Part shown: piece after piece, positions 48,295-56,519 of the stretch
How positions within the stretch are numbered: position 1 is the stretch's first letter
Layout of the letters: the number at the start of each line of letters is the position of its first letter
Assembly (NCBI GenBank): GCA_020636915.1
Contig: JACJWV010000013.1
Coordinates: forward strand, 1 to 64,000
Source of the DNA: Nocardioides sp.
GTDB lineage: Bacteria > Actinomycetota > Actinomycetes > Propionibacteriales > Nocardioidaceae
DNA length: 64,000 nucleotides
Reading direction: 5' to 3'
Position numbers and translations under genes: made by a program
The notes under the pieces: model-generated
Databases searched by the model: none
Told to the model about the DNA's origin: nothing
The model's input: only the letters and a program-made list of their open reading frames with translations

Positions 48295-49650
48295 TCACCG
48301 GATCTGCTCCCACCGGTCCAGGGCTTCGCGACGCTCCGCGGCGTGGTCGACGATCGGCGCGGGGTAGCCGGCGGCGTCCCGGTCCTCCGCGCTGGGCTCG
48401 TGCGGGTCGGCGACGCCGGCGAGCTCAGGCACCCAGCGGCGCACGTAGCGGCCGTCGGGGTCGAACTTGCGGCCCTGGGTGGTCGGGTTGAAGACCCGGA
48501 AGTACGGCGCCGCGTCGACCCCGCTCCCGGCCGCCCACTGCCAGTTCTGCTGGTTGGACGCGAGGTCGCCGTCGACGAGCCAGTGCATGAAGTGGCGGGC
48601 GCCGTGCTGCCACTCCAGGTGCAGGTCCTTGACCAGGAAGCTCGCGACGATCATCCGCACCCGGTTGTGCATCCAGCCCTGGGCCCGCAGCTGACGCATC
48701 CCGGCGTCGACCACCGGGAACCCGGTGTGCCCGTGCTGCCAGGCCTCGAGGCGCTCGTCCGGGTCGTCGTACCGCATCCGGGCGTACTCGGGTCGCAGGT
48801 ACTCCCGCGCCGTCTCGGGCCGGGCGAAGAGGACGTCGGCGAAGAACTCGCGCCAGGCCAGCTCCTTGCGGTACGTCGCCGCGCCGCCGCTGCGCAGGCG
48901 GGCGAGGTCGGCGAGCATCGTGCGGGGGTGGATCTCGCCCCACCGCAGGTGCGGCGACATGCGTGAGGTGGTGTCGCGGTCGGGCCGGTCGCGGTCGTCG
49001 TCGTAGTCGGCGACCCGTTCGAGGAAGTCGGCCCACTGGCGCAGTGCGGCCGCCTCGCCGGCCACGGGCAGCGTCATCCCGGCCGGAACCGCGGGGTCCG
49101 GGATGTCCGTGGTGTCCTTCGTCAGGGTGAGCCAGCTGCCGCCGCTCGGCGGGTCGACCGGTCCCCGCCACCCGTGCTCGGCCCAGGCGCGGGAGAACGG
49201 GGTGTAGACCTTGTAGGGCTCCCCGCTGCCGTTGGTGACCCGGCCAGGAGCCACGGCGTACGGCGAGCCGGTGCGCACCAGCTCGATCCCGTGCTCGGCG
49301 AGCGCCTCCTCGACGGCGCGGTCGCGGCGGTGGCCGTAGGGGCCGAAGTCGGCCGCGACATGGACCCGGGAGGCGCCGACCTCGTGCGCGGCGAGCACCA
49401 CCCGGCGGACCGGGTCGCCCCGCACCACCGACAGCGCCGTGCCGCGTTGCCGCAGGGAGCCGTCGAGCGCGCGCAGCGACGCGCCGAGGTAGGCGCGACG
49501 GGCGGGGCCCGACGGCCCCCACAGGGCGGGGTCGAGCACGAAGAGCGGGAGCACCGGGCCGTCGGCCACCGCGTCGAGGAGGGCGGGGTTGTCACCGAGA
49601 CGCAGGTCGCGGCGGAACCACATGACGGAGGGGGTGTCGTGAGCGGCCAT
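48295..49650 (-). CDS. phr: deoxyribodipyrimidine photolyase
   Basis: A 451-residue class I CPD photolyase, repairing UV-induced pyrimidine dimers with FADH- and blue light. The N-terminal alpha/beta antenna domain starts FRRDLRLGDNPAL; the helical FAD domain has the WGEIHPRT, WREFFADVLF, NRVRMIVASFLVKDL and HWLVDGDLASNQQNWQW motifs, with Trp residues of the electron-transfer chain. Start at ATG 49650. The gene is divergent from the DtxR-type regulator, with 57 bp between starts. Length is normal. Confidence 0.93.
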   Translation of the reverse strand: MAAHDTPSVMWFRRDLRLGDNPALLDAVADGPVLPLFVLDPALWGPSGPARRAYLGASLRALDGSLRQRGTALSVVRGDPVRRVVLAAHEVGASRVHVAADFGPYGHRRDRAVEEALAEHGIELVRTGSPYAVAPGRVTNGSGEPYKVYTPFSRAWAEHGWRGPVDPPSGGSWLTLTKDTTDIPDPAVPAGMTLPVAGEAAALRQWADFLERVADYDDDRDRPDRDTTSRMSPHLRWGEIHPRTMLADLARLRSGGAATYRKELAWREFFADVLFARPETAREYLRPEYARMRYDDPDERLEAWQHGHTGFPVVDAGMRQLRAQGWMHNRVRMIVASFLVKDLHLEWQHGARHFMHWLVDGDLASNQQNWQWAAGSGVDAAPYFRVFNPTTQGRKFDPDGRYVRRWVPELAGVADPHEPSAEDRDAAGYPAPIVDHAAERREALDRWEQIR

Positions 49651-49707
49651 CCCCGCCAGCCTGCCACCCGCAGCCAGGACCAGGGCACATGCGACACAAT
49701 GTGCGGC

Positions 49708-50394
49708 GTGAGCGACCTGATCGACACGACCGAGATGTACCTCCGGACCATCTACGAGCTGGTCGAGGAGGGCATCGTCCCGCTGCGCGCCCGGATCGCC
49801 GAGCGGCTGCACCAGAGCGGGCCGACGGTGTCGCAGACCGTCGCGCGGATGGAGCGGGACGGCCTGCTGACGGTCGAGGGCGACCGGCACCTGCAGCTCA
49901 CCGACGAGGGCCTGCGCCTGGCGACCCGGGTGATGCGCAAGCACCGGCTGGCCGAGCGGCTGCTCACCGACGTCATCGGGCTGGACTGGGAGCTCGTCCA
50001 CGACGAGGCCTGCCGCTGGGAGCACGTGATGTCCGAGACCGTCGAGCGCCGGCTGATGCAGCTGCTCGACCACCCGACCGAGTCGCCCTACGGCAACCCG
50101 ATCCCCGGGCTCGACGAGCTGGGGGAGTCCGGCGTCGGCGAGCAGTTCATGGAGGGTGTCGAGCCGCTCTCGCGGGTCGCCGCGCCGGAGGAGGGCCGGG
50201 CCCTGGTCCGCCGCATCTCCGAGGAGATGCAGAAGGACGAGGTCCTGATGAGCGCCCTGCGCCGGGTCGGCGCGCTGCCCGACAAGACCGTCACGGTCGT
50301 CACCACCGGGGAGGGCGTGCTGATCGGCTCCGCCGGGGAGACCGCCGAGATCGACCTCGACGCGGCCGACCACATCTTCGTCAGGAAGCTCTGA
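49708..50394 (+). CDS. DtxR/IdeR-family metal-dependent repressor
   Basis: A 228-residue regulator. The N-terminal winged helix (DTTEMYLRTIYELVEEG, AERLHQSGPTVSQTVARM), dimer/metal domain (HRLAERLLTDVIGLDW, HDEACRWEHVMSE) and C-terminal SH3-like domain are all present. It is expected to bind Fe2+ or Mn2+ and repress metal-uptake genes. GTG 49708 is chosen as it gives the usual MSDLIDTTEMYL start; CACAAT at 49695-49700 fits a leaderless transcript. An ATG at 49699 would lie in the -10. Confidence 0.9.
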   Translation: MSDLIDTTEMYLRTIYELVEEGIVPLRARIAERLHQSGPTVSQTVARMERDGLLTVEGDRHLQLTDEGLRLATRVMRKHRLAERLLTDVIGLDWELVHDEACRWEHVMSETVERRLMQLLDHPTESPYGNPIPGLDELGESGVGEQFMEGVEPLSRVAAPEEGRALVRRISEEMQKDEVLMSALRRVGALPDKTVTVVTTGEGVLIGSAGETAEIDLDAADHIFVRKL

Positions 50395-50400
50395 GCACCG

Positions 50401-50426
50401 CCCTGCCTGAGCTCGCGAAGGCAGGG
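50401..50426 (+). terminator. hairpin terminator after the DtxR-type gene
   Basis: CCCTGCCT (50401-50408) pairs perfectly with AGGCAGGG (50419-50426), loop of 10, six bases after the stop codon. Confidence 0.6.
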
Positions 50427-50438
50427 ATCCCGGTGCCA

Positions 50439-50544
50439 GGTCGAGTAGCTCCCGCGACCGACGAAGGAGGTCGCGACGGAGCGTATCGAGACTGGTTGGC
50501 GTCCGTCCGGTCTCGACACGCTCGCTGGCGCTCGCTACTCCACC
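50439..50544. repeat. 106-bp inverted-repeat element
   Basis: Outer arms GGTCGAGTAGC (50439-50449) and GCTACTCCACC (50534-50544) pair with one mismatch. Inner arms GAGCGTATCGAGAC (50479-50492) and GTCTCGACACGCTC (50510-50523) also pair with one mismatch. The shape resembles REP/ERIC-type dispersed elements; the GTCTCGAC core recurs in other repeats in the window. It covers the last codons of the sirtuin gene. Confidence 0.65.
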
Positions 50545-51356
50545 ATCGAGAAGGCTGCACTCGCCGCCGCGAGCCCGGTGAGGAACTCGCTGCACCCGGC
50601 CTCGAGCTTGTACGTCGCCAGCTCGTCGCCGCGGGTGGGTCCCCTGTTGACGATGACGACCGGCGTGCCCGCCTTGGCGGCGCGCCGCACGAACCGGAAG
50701 CCCGACATCACGGTCAGGCTCGAGCCGGCGACCAGGAGCACGCCGCCGGTCTCGGCGAGCGCGTCGACCGCCGCGTAGCACCGCTCCACCCGCACCGCGG
50801 GGACGTTCTCGCCGAAGAACACCACGTCCGGCTTGAGCACGCCGCCGCACGCCTCGCAGCCGGGGACGACGAAGCCGGCGGTGTCCTCGAGGTCGACGTC
50901 GCCGTCGGGACGCACCGCCACGTCGGCGTACCGCTCGGCGAAGCCGGGGTTCGCGGCGGCCAACCGGGCCTGGAGACCGGCCCGCGACGACGTGCTGCGG
51001 CACCCGAGGCAGACGACGTCCGCGATCCGGCCGTGCAGCGCCACGACCCGTGACGAGCCGGCGCGCTCGTGGAGCCCGTCCACGTTCTGGGTGATGAGGA
51101 GGTCGGGGTCGAGCGCGGCGAGCGCGCGGTGGCCGGCGTTGGGCTCGGCGTGGCGCATCCGGCCCCACCCGAGGTGGCTGCGAGCCCAGTAGCGCTGCTG
51201 GGCGGCGGGTCCGGAGACGAACTCCTGGTAGGTCATCGGCGTGCGCGACGGCGAGCCCGGCCCGCGGTAGTCGGGGATGCCCGAGTCGGTCGACAGCCCG
51301 GCGCCGGTGAGGACGACGAGCGGGCGGTCGGCGAGGAGGTCGTGGGCCTCGGTCAC
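50535..51356 (-). CDS. sirtuin NAD-dependent protein deacetylase
   Basis: A 273-residue Sir2-family enzyme. GAGLSTDSGIPDYRG (NAD binding), TQNVDGLHERAG, the catalytic His in ALHGRI, zinc-binding CLGC and CEAC pairs, and VFFGENVP and GSSLTV are visible. It removes acetyl or related acyl groups from lysines using NAD. GTG 51356 is the only reasonable start. Its 3' end lies in the inverted-repeat element. Confidence 0.92.
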   Translation of the reverse strand: MTEAHDLLADRPLVVLTGAGLSTDSGIPDYRGPGSPSRTPMTYQEFVSGPAAQQRYWARSHLGWGRMRHAEPNAGHRALAALDPDLLITQNVDGLHERAGSSRVVALHGRIADVVCLGCRSTSSRAGLQARLAAANPGFAERYADVAVRPDGDVDLEDTAGFVVPGCEACGGVLKPDVVFFGENVPAVRVERCYAAVDALAETGGVLLVAGSSLTVMSGFRFVRRAAKAGTPVVIVNRGPTRGDELATYKLEAGCSEFLTGLAAASAAFSMVE

Positions 51357-51381
51357 GCCCGCACCTCGTGCGCCGGTCCCC

Positions 51382-51651
51382 TCACCGGGCGTACCGCAGC
51401 TCGGCTCGGGCCCGCGCCTTGGCGGCCTCGACCTCGCGGTTCTTCGGTGGTGCGCTGGTGGTCAGGTCGTCGAGCAGGTGCTGGGTCAGGTGGGCGATCT
51501 CGCGCACGGCGCGGTCGAACACCTCCTGGTTGGCCTGGCTCGGCCTGGTCGTGCCGCTCACCTTGCGGACGTACTGCAGGGCCGCCGCGGTCACCTCGTC
51601 GCGGGTGGCCGGCGGCTCGAAGTTGTTGAGCGGGCGGATGTTGCGGCACAT
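51382..51651 (-). CDS. DUF2277 protein
   Basis: An 89-residue helical protein beginning MCRNIRPLNNFEPPAT, the hallmark of DUF2277. Function unknown. It is upstream of the sirtuin on the same strand, with 25 bp between them, so they may be co-transcribed. Its start is 57 bp from the divergent reductase gene. Confidence 0.88.
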   Translation of the reverse strand: MCRNIRPLNNFEPPATRDEVTAAALQYVRKVSGTTRPSQANQEVFDRAVREIAHLTQHLLDDLTTSAPPKNREVEAAKARARAELRYAR

Positions 51652-51708
51652 GTCCCCGAGAGTACGTCGAGCTCCGGCGCCGTGGCACGACCTGACAGCA
51701 TGGGCCGC

Positions 51709-52887
51709 ATGACCTCTGGCAAGGCGCGTGAGCACGACGTCGTCATCTTCGGCGCCACCGGCTTCACCGGCGCCCTCACCGCGGAGTACCTGCTCCGGCA
51801 CGCCCCCTCCGGGCTGCGCTGGGCGCTGGCCGGACGGAACCCCGCGAAGCTGGAAGCGGTGCGCGACCGGCTGGCGGCGATCGACCCGTCGGCGGCCGAC
51901 CTGCCGTTGCTGCACGCCGACTCGACCGACGCCGCCTCCCTGGCTGCCGTCGCCGCCTCGACCCGCGTGGTGATCACCACCGTGGGTCCCTACCTCGAGC
52001 ACGGCGAGCCGCTGGTGGCCGCGTGCGCCGAGGCCGGGACCGACTACGTCGACCTGACCGGTGAGCCGGAGTTCGTCGACCGCATGTACCTCGCCCACCA
52101 CGCGACCGCCCAGCGGACCGGTGCCCGGATCCTGCACGCCTGCGGCTTCGACTCCGTCCCGCACGACCTCGGCGCGCTCTTCACGGTCCAGCAGCTCGCC
52201 GCGTCCGGCCCGGTGCGCGTCCGGGGCGTCGTCCGCTCGAGCGGCACCTTCTCCGGGGGGACCTTCCACTCCGCGCTCGGCCAGTTCTCCCGCGCCCGGC
52301 AGATGCGCGCGGCGATGCAGGAGCGCCGGCGGGCCGAGCCGCGCCCGGAGGGGCGCCGCTCCCGAGCCGTCCAGGGCAAGCCGCACCGTGACGGCGTCCT
52401 CGGCTTCTGGCTGGTGCCGCTGCCCACCATCGACCCGTTCGTCGTCGCGCGCAGCGGCGCCGCGCTGCCGGCGTACGGACCCGACTTCACCTACTCCCAC
52501 TACGCGGGAACCAAGACCCTGCGGTACGCCGCCGGCGGTGTCGTGGGGGCCGCGATGGTCTTCGGTGCGGCCCAGGTCCCGCCCGTGCGCAACTTCCTGC
52601 TCGGCAGGGTCGCCCAGGGCGAGGGTCCCGACGAGGCGCGGCGCGCGAAGTCGTGGTTCACCGTCGACCTCGTCGGCGAGGGCGACGGGCGGACCGTGCA
52701 CACGCGGGTCAGCGGGGGCGACCCCGGCTACGACGAGACCGCGAAGATGCTCGCCGAGTCCGCGCTCTGCCTCGCGCTCGACGACAACCCACCGACCTCC
52801 GGGCAGGTCACCACCGCGCAGGCGATGGGCGACAACCTGATGGCGCGCCTGCAGGCGGCCGGGATGCGCTTCGAGGTCGTCGACTAG
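51709..52887 (+). CDS. saccharopine dehydrogenase-like/trans-enoyl reductase-like protein
   Basis: A 392-residue Rossmann-fold oxidoreductase. VIFGATGFTGALTAEYL (8-29 region) is the cofactor motif; TGEPEFVDRMYLAHH, HACGFDSVPHDLG and SGGTFHSALGQF match the actinobacterial group that includes the mycobacterial trans-acting enoyl reductase Rv2953. A weak hydrophobic stretch near 285-305 may contact the membrane. The start at 51709 is chosen; ATG 51700 three codons earlier is equally possible. Its substrate is unknown; lipid metabolism is plausible. Confidence 0.75.
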   Translation: MTSGKAREHDVVIFGATGFTGALTAEYLLRHAPSGLRWALAGRNPAKLEAVRDRLAAIDPSAADLPLLHADSTDAASLAAVAASTRVVITTVGPYLEHGEPLVAACAEAGTDYVDLTGEPEFVDRMYLAHHATAQRTGARILHACGFDSVPHDLGALFTVQQLAASGPVRVRGVVRSSGTFSGGTFHSALGQFSRARQMRAAMQERRRAEPRPEGRRSRAVQGKPHRDGVLGFWLVPLPTIDPFVVARSGAALPAYGPDFTYSHYAGTKTLRYAAGGVVGAAMVFGAAQVPPVRNFLLGRVAQGEGPDEARRAKSWFTVDLVGEGDGRTVHTRVSGGDPGYDETAKMLAESALCLALDDNPPTSGQVTTAQAMGDNLMARLQAAGMRFEVVD

Positions 52888-52947
52888 AGCAGGGTTCCCC
52901 GCGGGCGCCGAACCGCTACCGTCGTGCGGGACGGATGGAGGTGCCGG

Positions 52948-53958
52948 ATGTCCAACCACTTCACCGGTCTCAGTCTCGGGCCGCCCCTCGGGGACCAGCG
53001 CCTTGACCTGTGCGACCTCTACGCGTTCCAGGCGCCCGCGGATCCCACGCGGACCGTCCTCATCCTCAACGCGAACCCGCAGGCCGACGCGCTCCACCCG
53101 GACGCGATCTACCGGTTGGGGATCGACACCGACGGCGACCACCTCGACGACGTCGCGATCAGCTTCGTGTTCGCGCCGCCGGTCGAGGGCAGCCAGACCT
53201 TCGACGTCCACGTGGCCACGGGTGCGCAGGCGCGCTCCGCGGAGGCGGTCGGGGAGCAGGTCGTCTCCTCCGGGCCGGTCTCGTTCGGACCCGACGCCCA
53301 GGTCGTCCGGTCGGGCGACTGGACGTTCTTCGCCGGAGCCCGCAGCGACGCGTTCTTCTTCGACTTCGACGGGATCAAGAACCTCTTCGACATCCGGGGC
53401 AACCGGAACTTCACCGCCCCGCGGTTCGGTGGCGAGGCCCCGTGGACGGGGATCGACTCCAACGCCGAGGCCAACGTGTTCTCGATGGCCGTCGAGATGC
53501 CCACCGCGGCGCTCGGTGCTGCCGGGGTGCTGCACGTGTGGGGACGCTGCAGCGTGCGGCGCGACGGGCATCTGGTCCACGTCGACCGGGCCGGGCACCC
53601 GTCGGTGAGCAGCTTCTTCAACACCGACGAGACCAAGGAGGAGTACAACGCGAGCGAGCCCGTCCACGACCGGGAGCGCTGGACCGACCTCTTCGTGCAC
53701 CTGATGGGTCACACCGGCGGCTACACGGAGGAGGAGGCCGTCGCCGCCATCGAGGCGGAGGGGCTGCTGCCCGACGTGCTGACCTTCGACCCGTCCCGGC
53801 CGGCCCGCTACCCGAACGGCCGGGTGTTCACCGACGACGTCATCGACCACCGGCTGCAGTTCCTGTCCAAGGGCGACGTCCCACCGCCCGGGCTCGCCCC
53901 GCACGAGGACACCCTCGAGGAGTTCCCCTACCTCGGCAACCCGCACCCGGCGAACTAG
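52948..53958 (+). CDS. DUF4331 protein
   Basis: A 336-residue protein with the typical start SNHFTGLSLGPPLGDQRLDL and repeated Asp-rich beta stretches (GIDTDGDHLDDV). No signal peptide is evident, unlike several relatives. GGAGG lies 8 bases before the ATG. DUF4331 proteins have no established function; acidic surface loops suggest metal binding. Confidence 0.8.
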   Translation: MSNHFTGLSLGPPLGDQRLDLCDLYAFQAPADPTRTVLILNANPQADALHPDAIYRLGIDTDGDHLDDVAISFVFAPPVEGSQTFDVHVATGAQARSAEAVGEQVVSSGPVSFGPDAQVVRSGDWTFFAGARSDAFFFDFDGIKNLFDIRGNRNFTAPRFGGEAPWTGIDSNAEANVFSMAVEMPTAALGAAGVLHVWGRCSVRRDGHLVHVDRAGHPSVSSFFNTDETKEEYNASEPVHDRERWTDLFVHLMGHTGGYTEEEAVAAIEAEGLLPDVLTFDPSRPARYPNGRVFTDDVIDHRLQFLSKGDVPPPGLAPHEDTLEEFPYLGNPHPAN

Positions 53959-54034
53959 GCGCCGCAGTTCGTCGGACCCGGCAACGACCCCGTCGGGTGA
54001 GTTTGCGATCCGTGGGGGCGGTCACGGGCAGGGC

Positions 54035-54265
54035 ATGACCGCCGTGCCCGACCTCCACCGCCTGCGCGACCTCCTCGAGGTGAGTCGCGGGCCGGTGGCC
54101 GACGCCCTGGCCGACGTCGTCGGGATCCCGCGCACCAGGGCGGAGGACGCGCTGCTCGACGCCGGCATCGACCCGGAGACGCCGGCCGCCGCGGTCACCG
54201 ACGCCGAGGTCGGGCGGGTGCGCGGCCGGCTGGTCGCCGTACCGGACCCTCGTCGCGACGGCTGA
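54035..54265 (+). CDS. small hypothetical protein
   Basis: A 76-residue protein of unknown family, rich in Asp, Val and Arg. Predicted helices (LHRLRDLLEVSRGPVADAL and TRAEDALLDAGI) suggest a small helical DNA-binding-like or regulatory fold. The ribosome site is weak. It ends before a strong terminator at 54307-54347. Confidence 0.5.
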   Translation: MTAVPDLHRLRDLLEVSRGPVADALADVVGIPRTRAEDALLDAGIDPETPAAAVTDAEVGRVRGRLVAVPDPRRDG

Positions 54266-54306
54266 CCCCCACCTGACGCCACGTCTGACCCTGCGCCGAC
54301 GTCGAA

Positions 54307-54347
54307 CGACCCGCGGCCGCCCTCATCGAGGGGTCGGCCGCGGGTCG
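54307..54347. terminator. strong bidirectional hairpin
   Basis: A perfect 12-bp stem (54307-54318 with 54336-54347, arm CGACCCGCGGCC) encloses an inner CCCTC-ATC-GAGGG hairpin (54320-54332). It lies between the convergent genes ending at 54265 and 54364. Confidence 0.7.
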
Positions 54348-54363
54348 GGACGAGGTGTCCTGC

Positions 54364-54975
54364 TCAGCCCTGGGCGACGCGGTCGTGGCCCTGGCCGGGG
54401 TGGATGTGATCGAGGCCGGGACCGCCGCGCAGCCAGTCGTTGCCCTTGCCGCCCCACATCCGGTCGTTGCCCTTGGCGCCGTTGACGAAGTCCGAGCCGG
54501 CCCCGCCGAGCACGACGTCGTTGCCGGCGTCGGTGAGGACCCACAGGCGGAAGCGCCGCGGCAGCGTGCGGCCGTCGACGTAGTCGTTGCCCAGTCGCGG
54601 CCAGACCTGCACGAAGACCTTCTTGTGGTCGAAGCTCTTGGGGATGGTGCACACCGCGGAGATCCCGGTCTTCACCTTCTCCCGCTGGCAGCCGTGCGCC
54701 GGCAGCTTGAGCTTGGCGGTGCGGGTGTCGCGGTAGCGCAGCGCGTTGCGGTGCTCGACGTACTTCACCCGCAGGTGGCTGCTGTGCTTGCCGGAGATGT
54801 AGACGTAGCCGTACTTGGAGTGCCGGATGATGGCCTCGTGCCCGATGCCCGACACGTGGGCGTCGCCGGGGCCGAGCATGAGCGGCGGGTGACCCGCCAC
54901 GGCCGGGCCGGCGACGGCCGTCAGGCCGGCGACGAGGGCGAGAAACAAGGTGCTGACGATGCCGAGAAGGCGCAT
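54364..54975 (-). CDS. secreted RTX-repeat protein
   Basis: A 203-residue exported protein. Signal peptide about 1-27 (AVAG cleavage). The middle is basic and unfamiliar; the C-terminus has three to four GGxGxDxxxG-type calcium-binding units (GNDVVLGGAGSDFVNGAKGN, GNDWLRGGPGLDH). It should fold outside the cell with Ca2+. A larger RTX gene lies on the other side of the tRNA at 55224, suggesting local duplication of secreted RTX genes. Confidence 0.75.
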   Translation of the reverse strand: MRLLGIVSTLFLALVAGLTAVAGPAVAGHPPLMLGPGDAHVSGIGHEAIIRHSKYGYVYISGKHSSHLRVKYVEHRNALRYRDTRTAKLKLPAHGCQREKVKTGISAVCTIPKSFDHKKVFVQVWPRLGNDYVDGRTLPRRFRLWVLTDAGNDVVLGGAGSDFVNGAKGNDRMWGGKGNDWLRGGPGLDHIHPGQGHDRVAQG

Positions 54976-55223
54976 CGGGAAGGTCCCTTCCAGGTGGTGG
55001 CGATCGGGCTCGACCCTAGGGGTGGGTGGCCGAGGTGGCCAATCCTCGGTCGGCCGGACCGGGTGGGCGCAGGGCCGTTGGGCCCCCGTGCGCGGTGCCC
55101 TCAGTCGGGATCCGCACCCGGCGGTCTGGACTGGACCAGGGGGTCGTCCGGCCCGGGGTGGCGCCGGCCGCTGCCGACGCCCGGTGGTGCCCGTGGTGCG
55201 GGTGGTGCGGGTGTGCCGGTGGT

Positions 55224-55295
55224 GCCCCAGGCCAGAGTCGAACTGGCGACCTTTCGCTTAGGAGGCGGCTGCTCTATCCACTGAGCTACTGGGGC
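55224..55295 (-). tRNA. tRNA-Arg (anticodon CCT)
   Basis: Reading the minus strand gives a 72-nt cloverleaf: acceptor GCCCCAG/CTGGGGC, D stem GCTC/GAGC, anticodon loop CTCCTAA (anticodon CCT, Arg AGG), T arm GCCAG-TTCGACT-CTGGC. Acceptor and T stems are perfect. The anticodon stem (GCCGC against GCGAA) keeps only three of five pairs, which is unusual. No 3' CCA is encoded. Confidence 0.88.
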
Positions 55296-55313
55296 GGGTC
55301 GGTGCCCATCTTG

Positions 55314-56375
55314 TCAGCAGGGGGCGCCCGCACCCGAATGCGGCCTCTCGACGACCGGCAGCGGGGCCGACGGCGTCAGCGCAGGCCGAAGAGGGGCCGC
55401 GGCGATCCGAGCCCGGGAGTGGGAGGCGGCGGGCCAGCGCGGTTGCTGGACGACCTCGACCGTGCAGTCCCGGACGAAGTCGAGCGGGTCGGCCTGACCG
55501 ACGTAGGTCAGCAGGCCCGGTGCCTGGCCGACGCCGTCGAGCGAGCAGTAGATCTTGTCCTGCACGCCGTCGTCGGTGGCGATGACGTGGTGGTAGCCCT
55601 CCTCGGCGAAGATCCGGTCGGCTCCGTCGCCGGGGTAGATGGTGTCGTCCCCCGGGTCGCCGGTGACCTGGTCGTCCCCGGGGCCGGCGTCGAGGACGTC
55701 GTCGCCGTCGCCGCCGTCGAGCTCGTCGTCGCCGTCCTCGCCGAAGACCTCGTCGTCGCCGTCGGATCCCGAGACGTGGTCGTTGCCGCCACCGCCGTGC
55801 AGCAGGTCGATCCCCGCGGCGCCCATGATCACGTCGTCGGTCGGGCCGCCGGTCCCGGTGTCGTCGCCCGGGCCCAGCATCATGTCGTTGTCGCCGGCGC
55901 CGCCGTCCACCACGTCGTCGCCGCCGCCCGCGAGCAGCCGGTCGTCGCCGTCACCGCCCCAGCCCTGGTCGTCGTCGGGGCCGAGGTCGACCAGGTCGGC
56001 ACCCGGGCCGCCGTCGACCTGGTCGTCGCCGCCTCCGCCGAGGATCTCGTCGTCACCGTCGCCACCGGTGCCGGTGTCGGCGCCCGGCCCGAGGTCGAGG
56101 TCGTCCGCGCCGGTGCCGCCGACCACGCGGTCGTTCCCGCCCCCGCCCAGCACCCGGTCGTCGCCGCCGCGTGCCGCCACGACGTCGTTGCCCCCGCGGG
56201 CGTGGATCGAGTCGCGCTTGGCGGTGCCGTGGAGGTTGTTGGCGCCGTTGTCGCCGGTGATCGTCGACGCCGCGGCGATCGTCGGGACGGTGAAGACCGC
56301 CAGCATCGCGAGTGGAGCCAGCGTCGGCCGGGCCCCGGCGGGCCCGGTCCGGCGGCTCCGCCCGGTCGGTGGCAT
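55314..56375 (-). CDS. secreted RTX calcium-binding repeat protein
   Basis: A 353-residue exported protein. An extended Arg-containing N-terminus is followed by a hydrophobic signal (about 20-37, TIAAAS). Residues about 42-275 are a long array of nonapeptides such as GGNDRVVGG and GDGDDEILGG, which form Ca2+-binding beta rolls in RTX proteins. Some units deviate (LGPGDDTGTGG). The C-terminal 80 residues include two Cys and are Pro/Ala-rich. No toxin or protease domain is present, so it is more likely a surface or adhesion protein. Confidence 0.82.
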   Translation of the reverse strand: MPPTGRSRRTGPAGARPTLAPLAMLAVFTVPTIAAASTITGDNGANNLHGTAKRDSIHARGGNDVVAARGGDDRVLGGGGNDRVVGGTGADDLDLGPGADTGTGGDGDDEILGGGGDDQVDGGPGADLVDLGPDDDQGWGGDGDDRLLAGGGDDVVDGGAGDNDMMLGPGDDTGTGGPTDDVIMGAAGIDLLHGGGGNDHVSGSDGDDEVFGEDGDDELDGGDGDDVLDAGPGDDQVTGDPGDDTIYPGDGADRIFAEEGYHHVIATDDGVQDKIYCSLDGVGQAPGLLTYVGQADPLDFVRDCTVEVVQQPRWPAASHSRARIAAAPLRPALTPSAPLPVVERPHSGAGAPC

Positions 56376-56431
56376 GCGCGTGATGGTAGCTCTGGATCGT
56401 CTCGGGTCGCGGCGGCCGCCGTACCGTCGTT

Positions 56432-56461
56432 TTGTTTATCCGCGCTGGTCACAGGGACAAT
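56432..56461 (+). promoter_or_regulatory. promoter of the LCP gene
   Basis: TTGTTT (56432-56437) and GACAAT (56456-56461), 18 bp apart, in an unusually AT-rich pocket 59 bp upstream of the LCP start codon. Confidence 0.5.
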
Positions 56462-56519
56462 TAAGGATCGGGCCGTACCTTCGGCCGCGACCCTGACCCC
56501 CGACCACCGAGGTTCGTCG

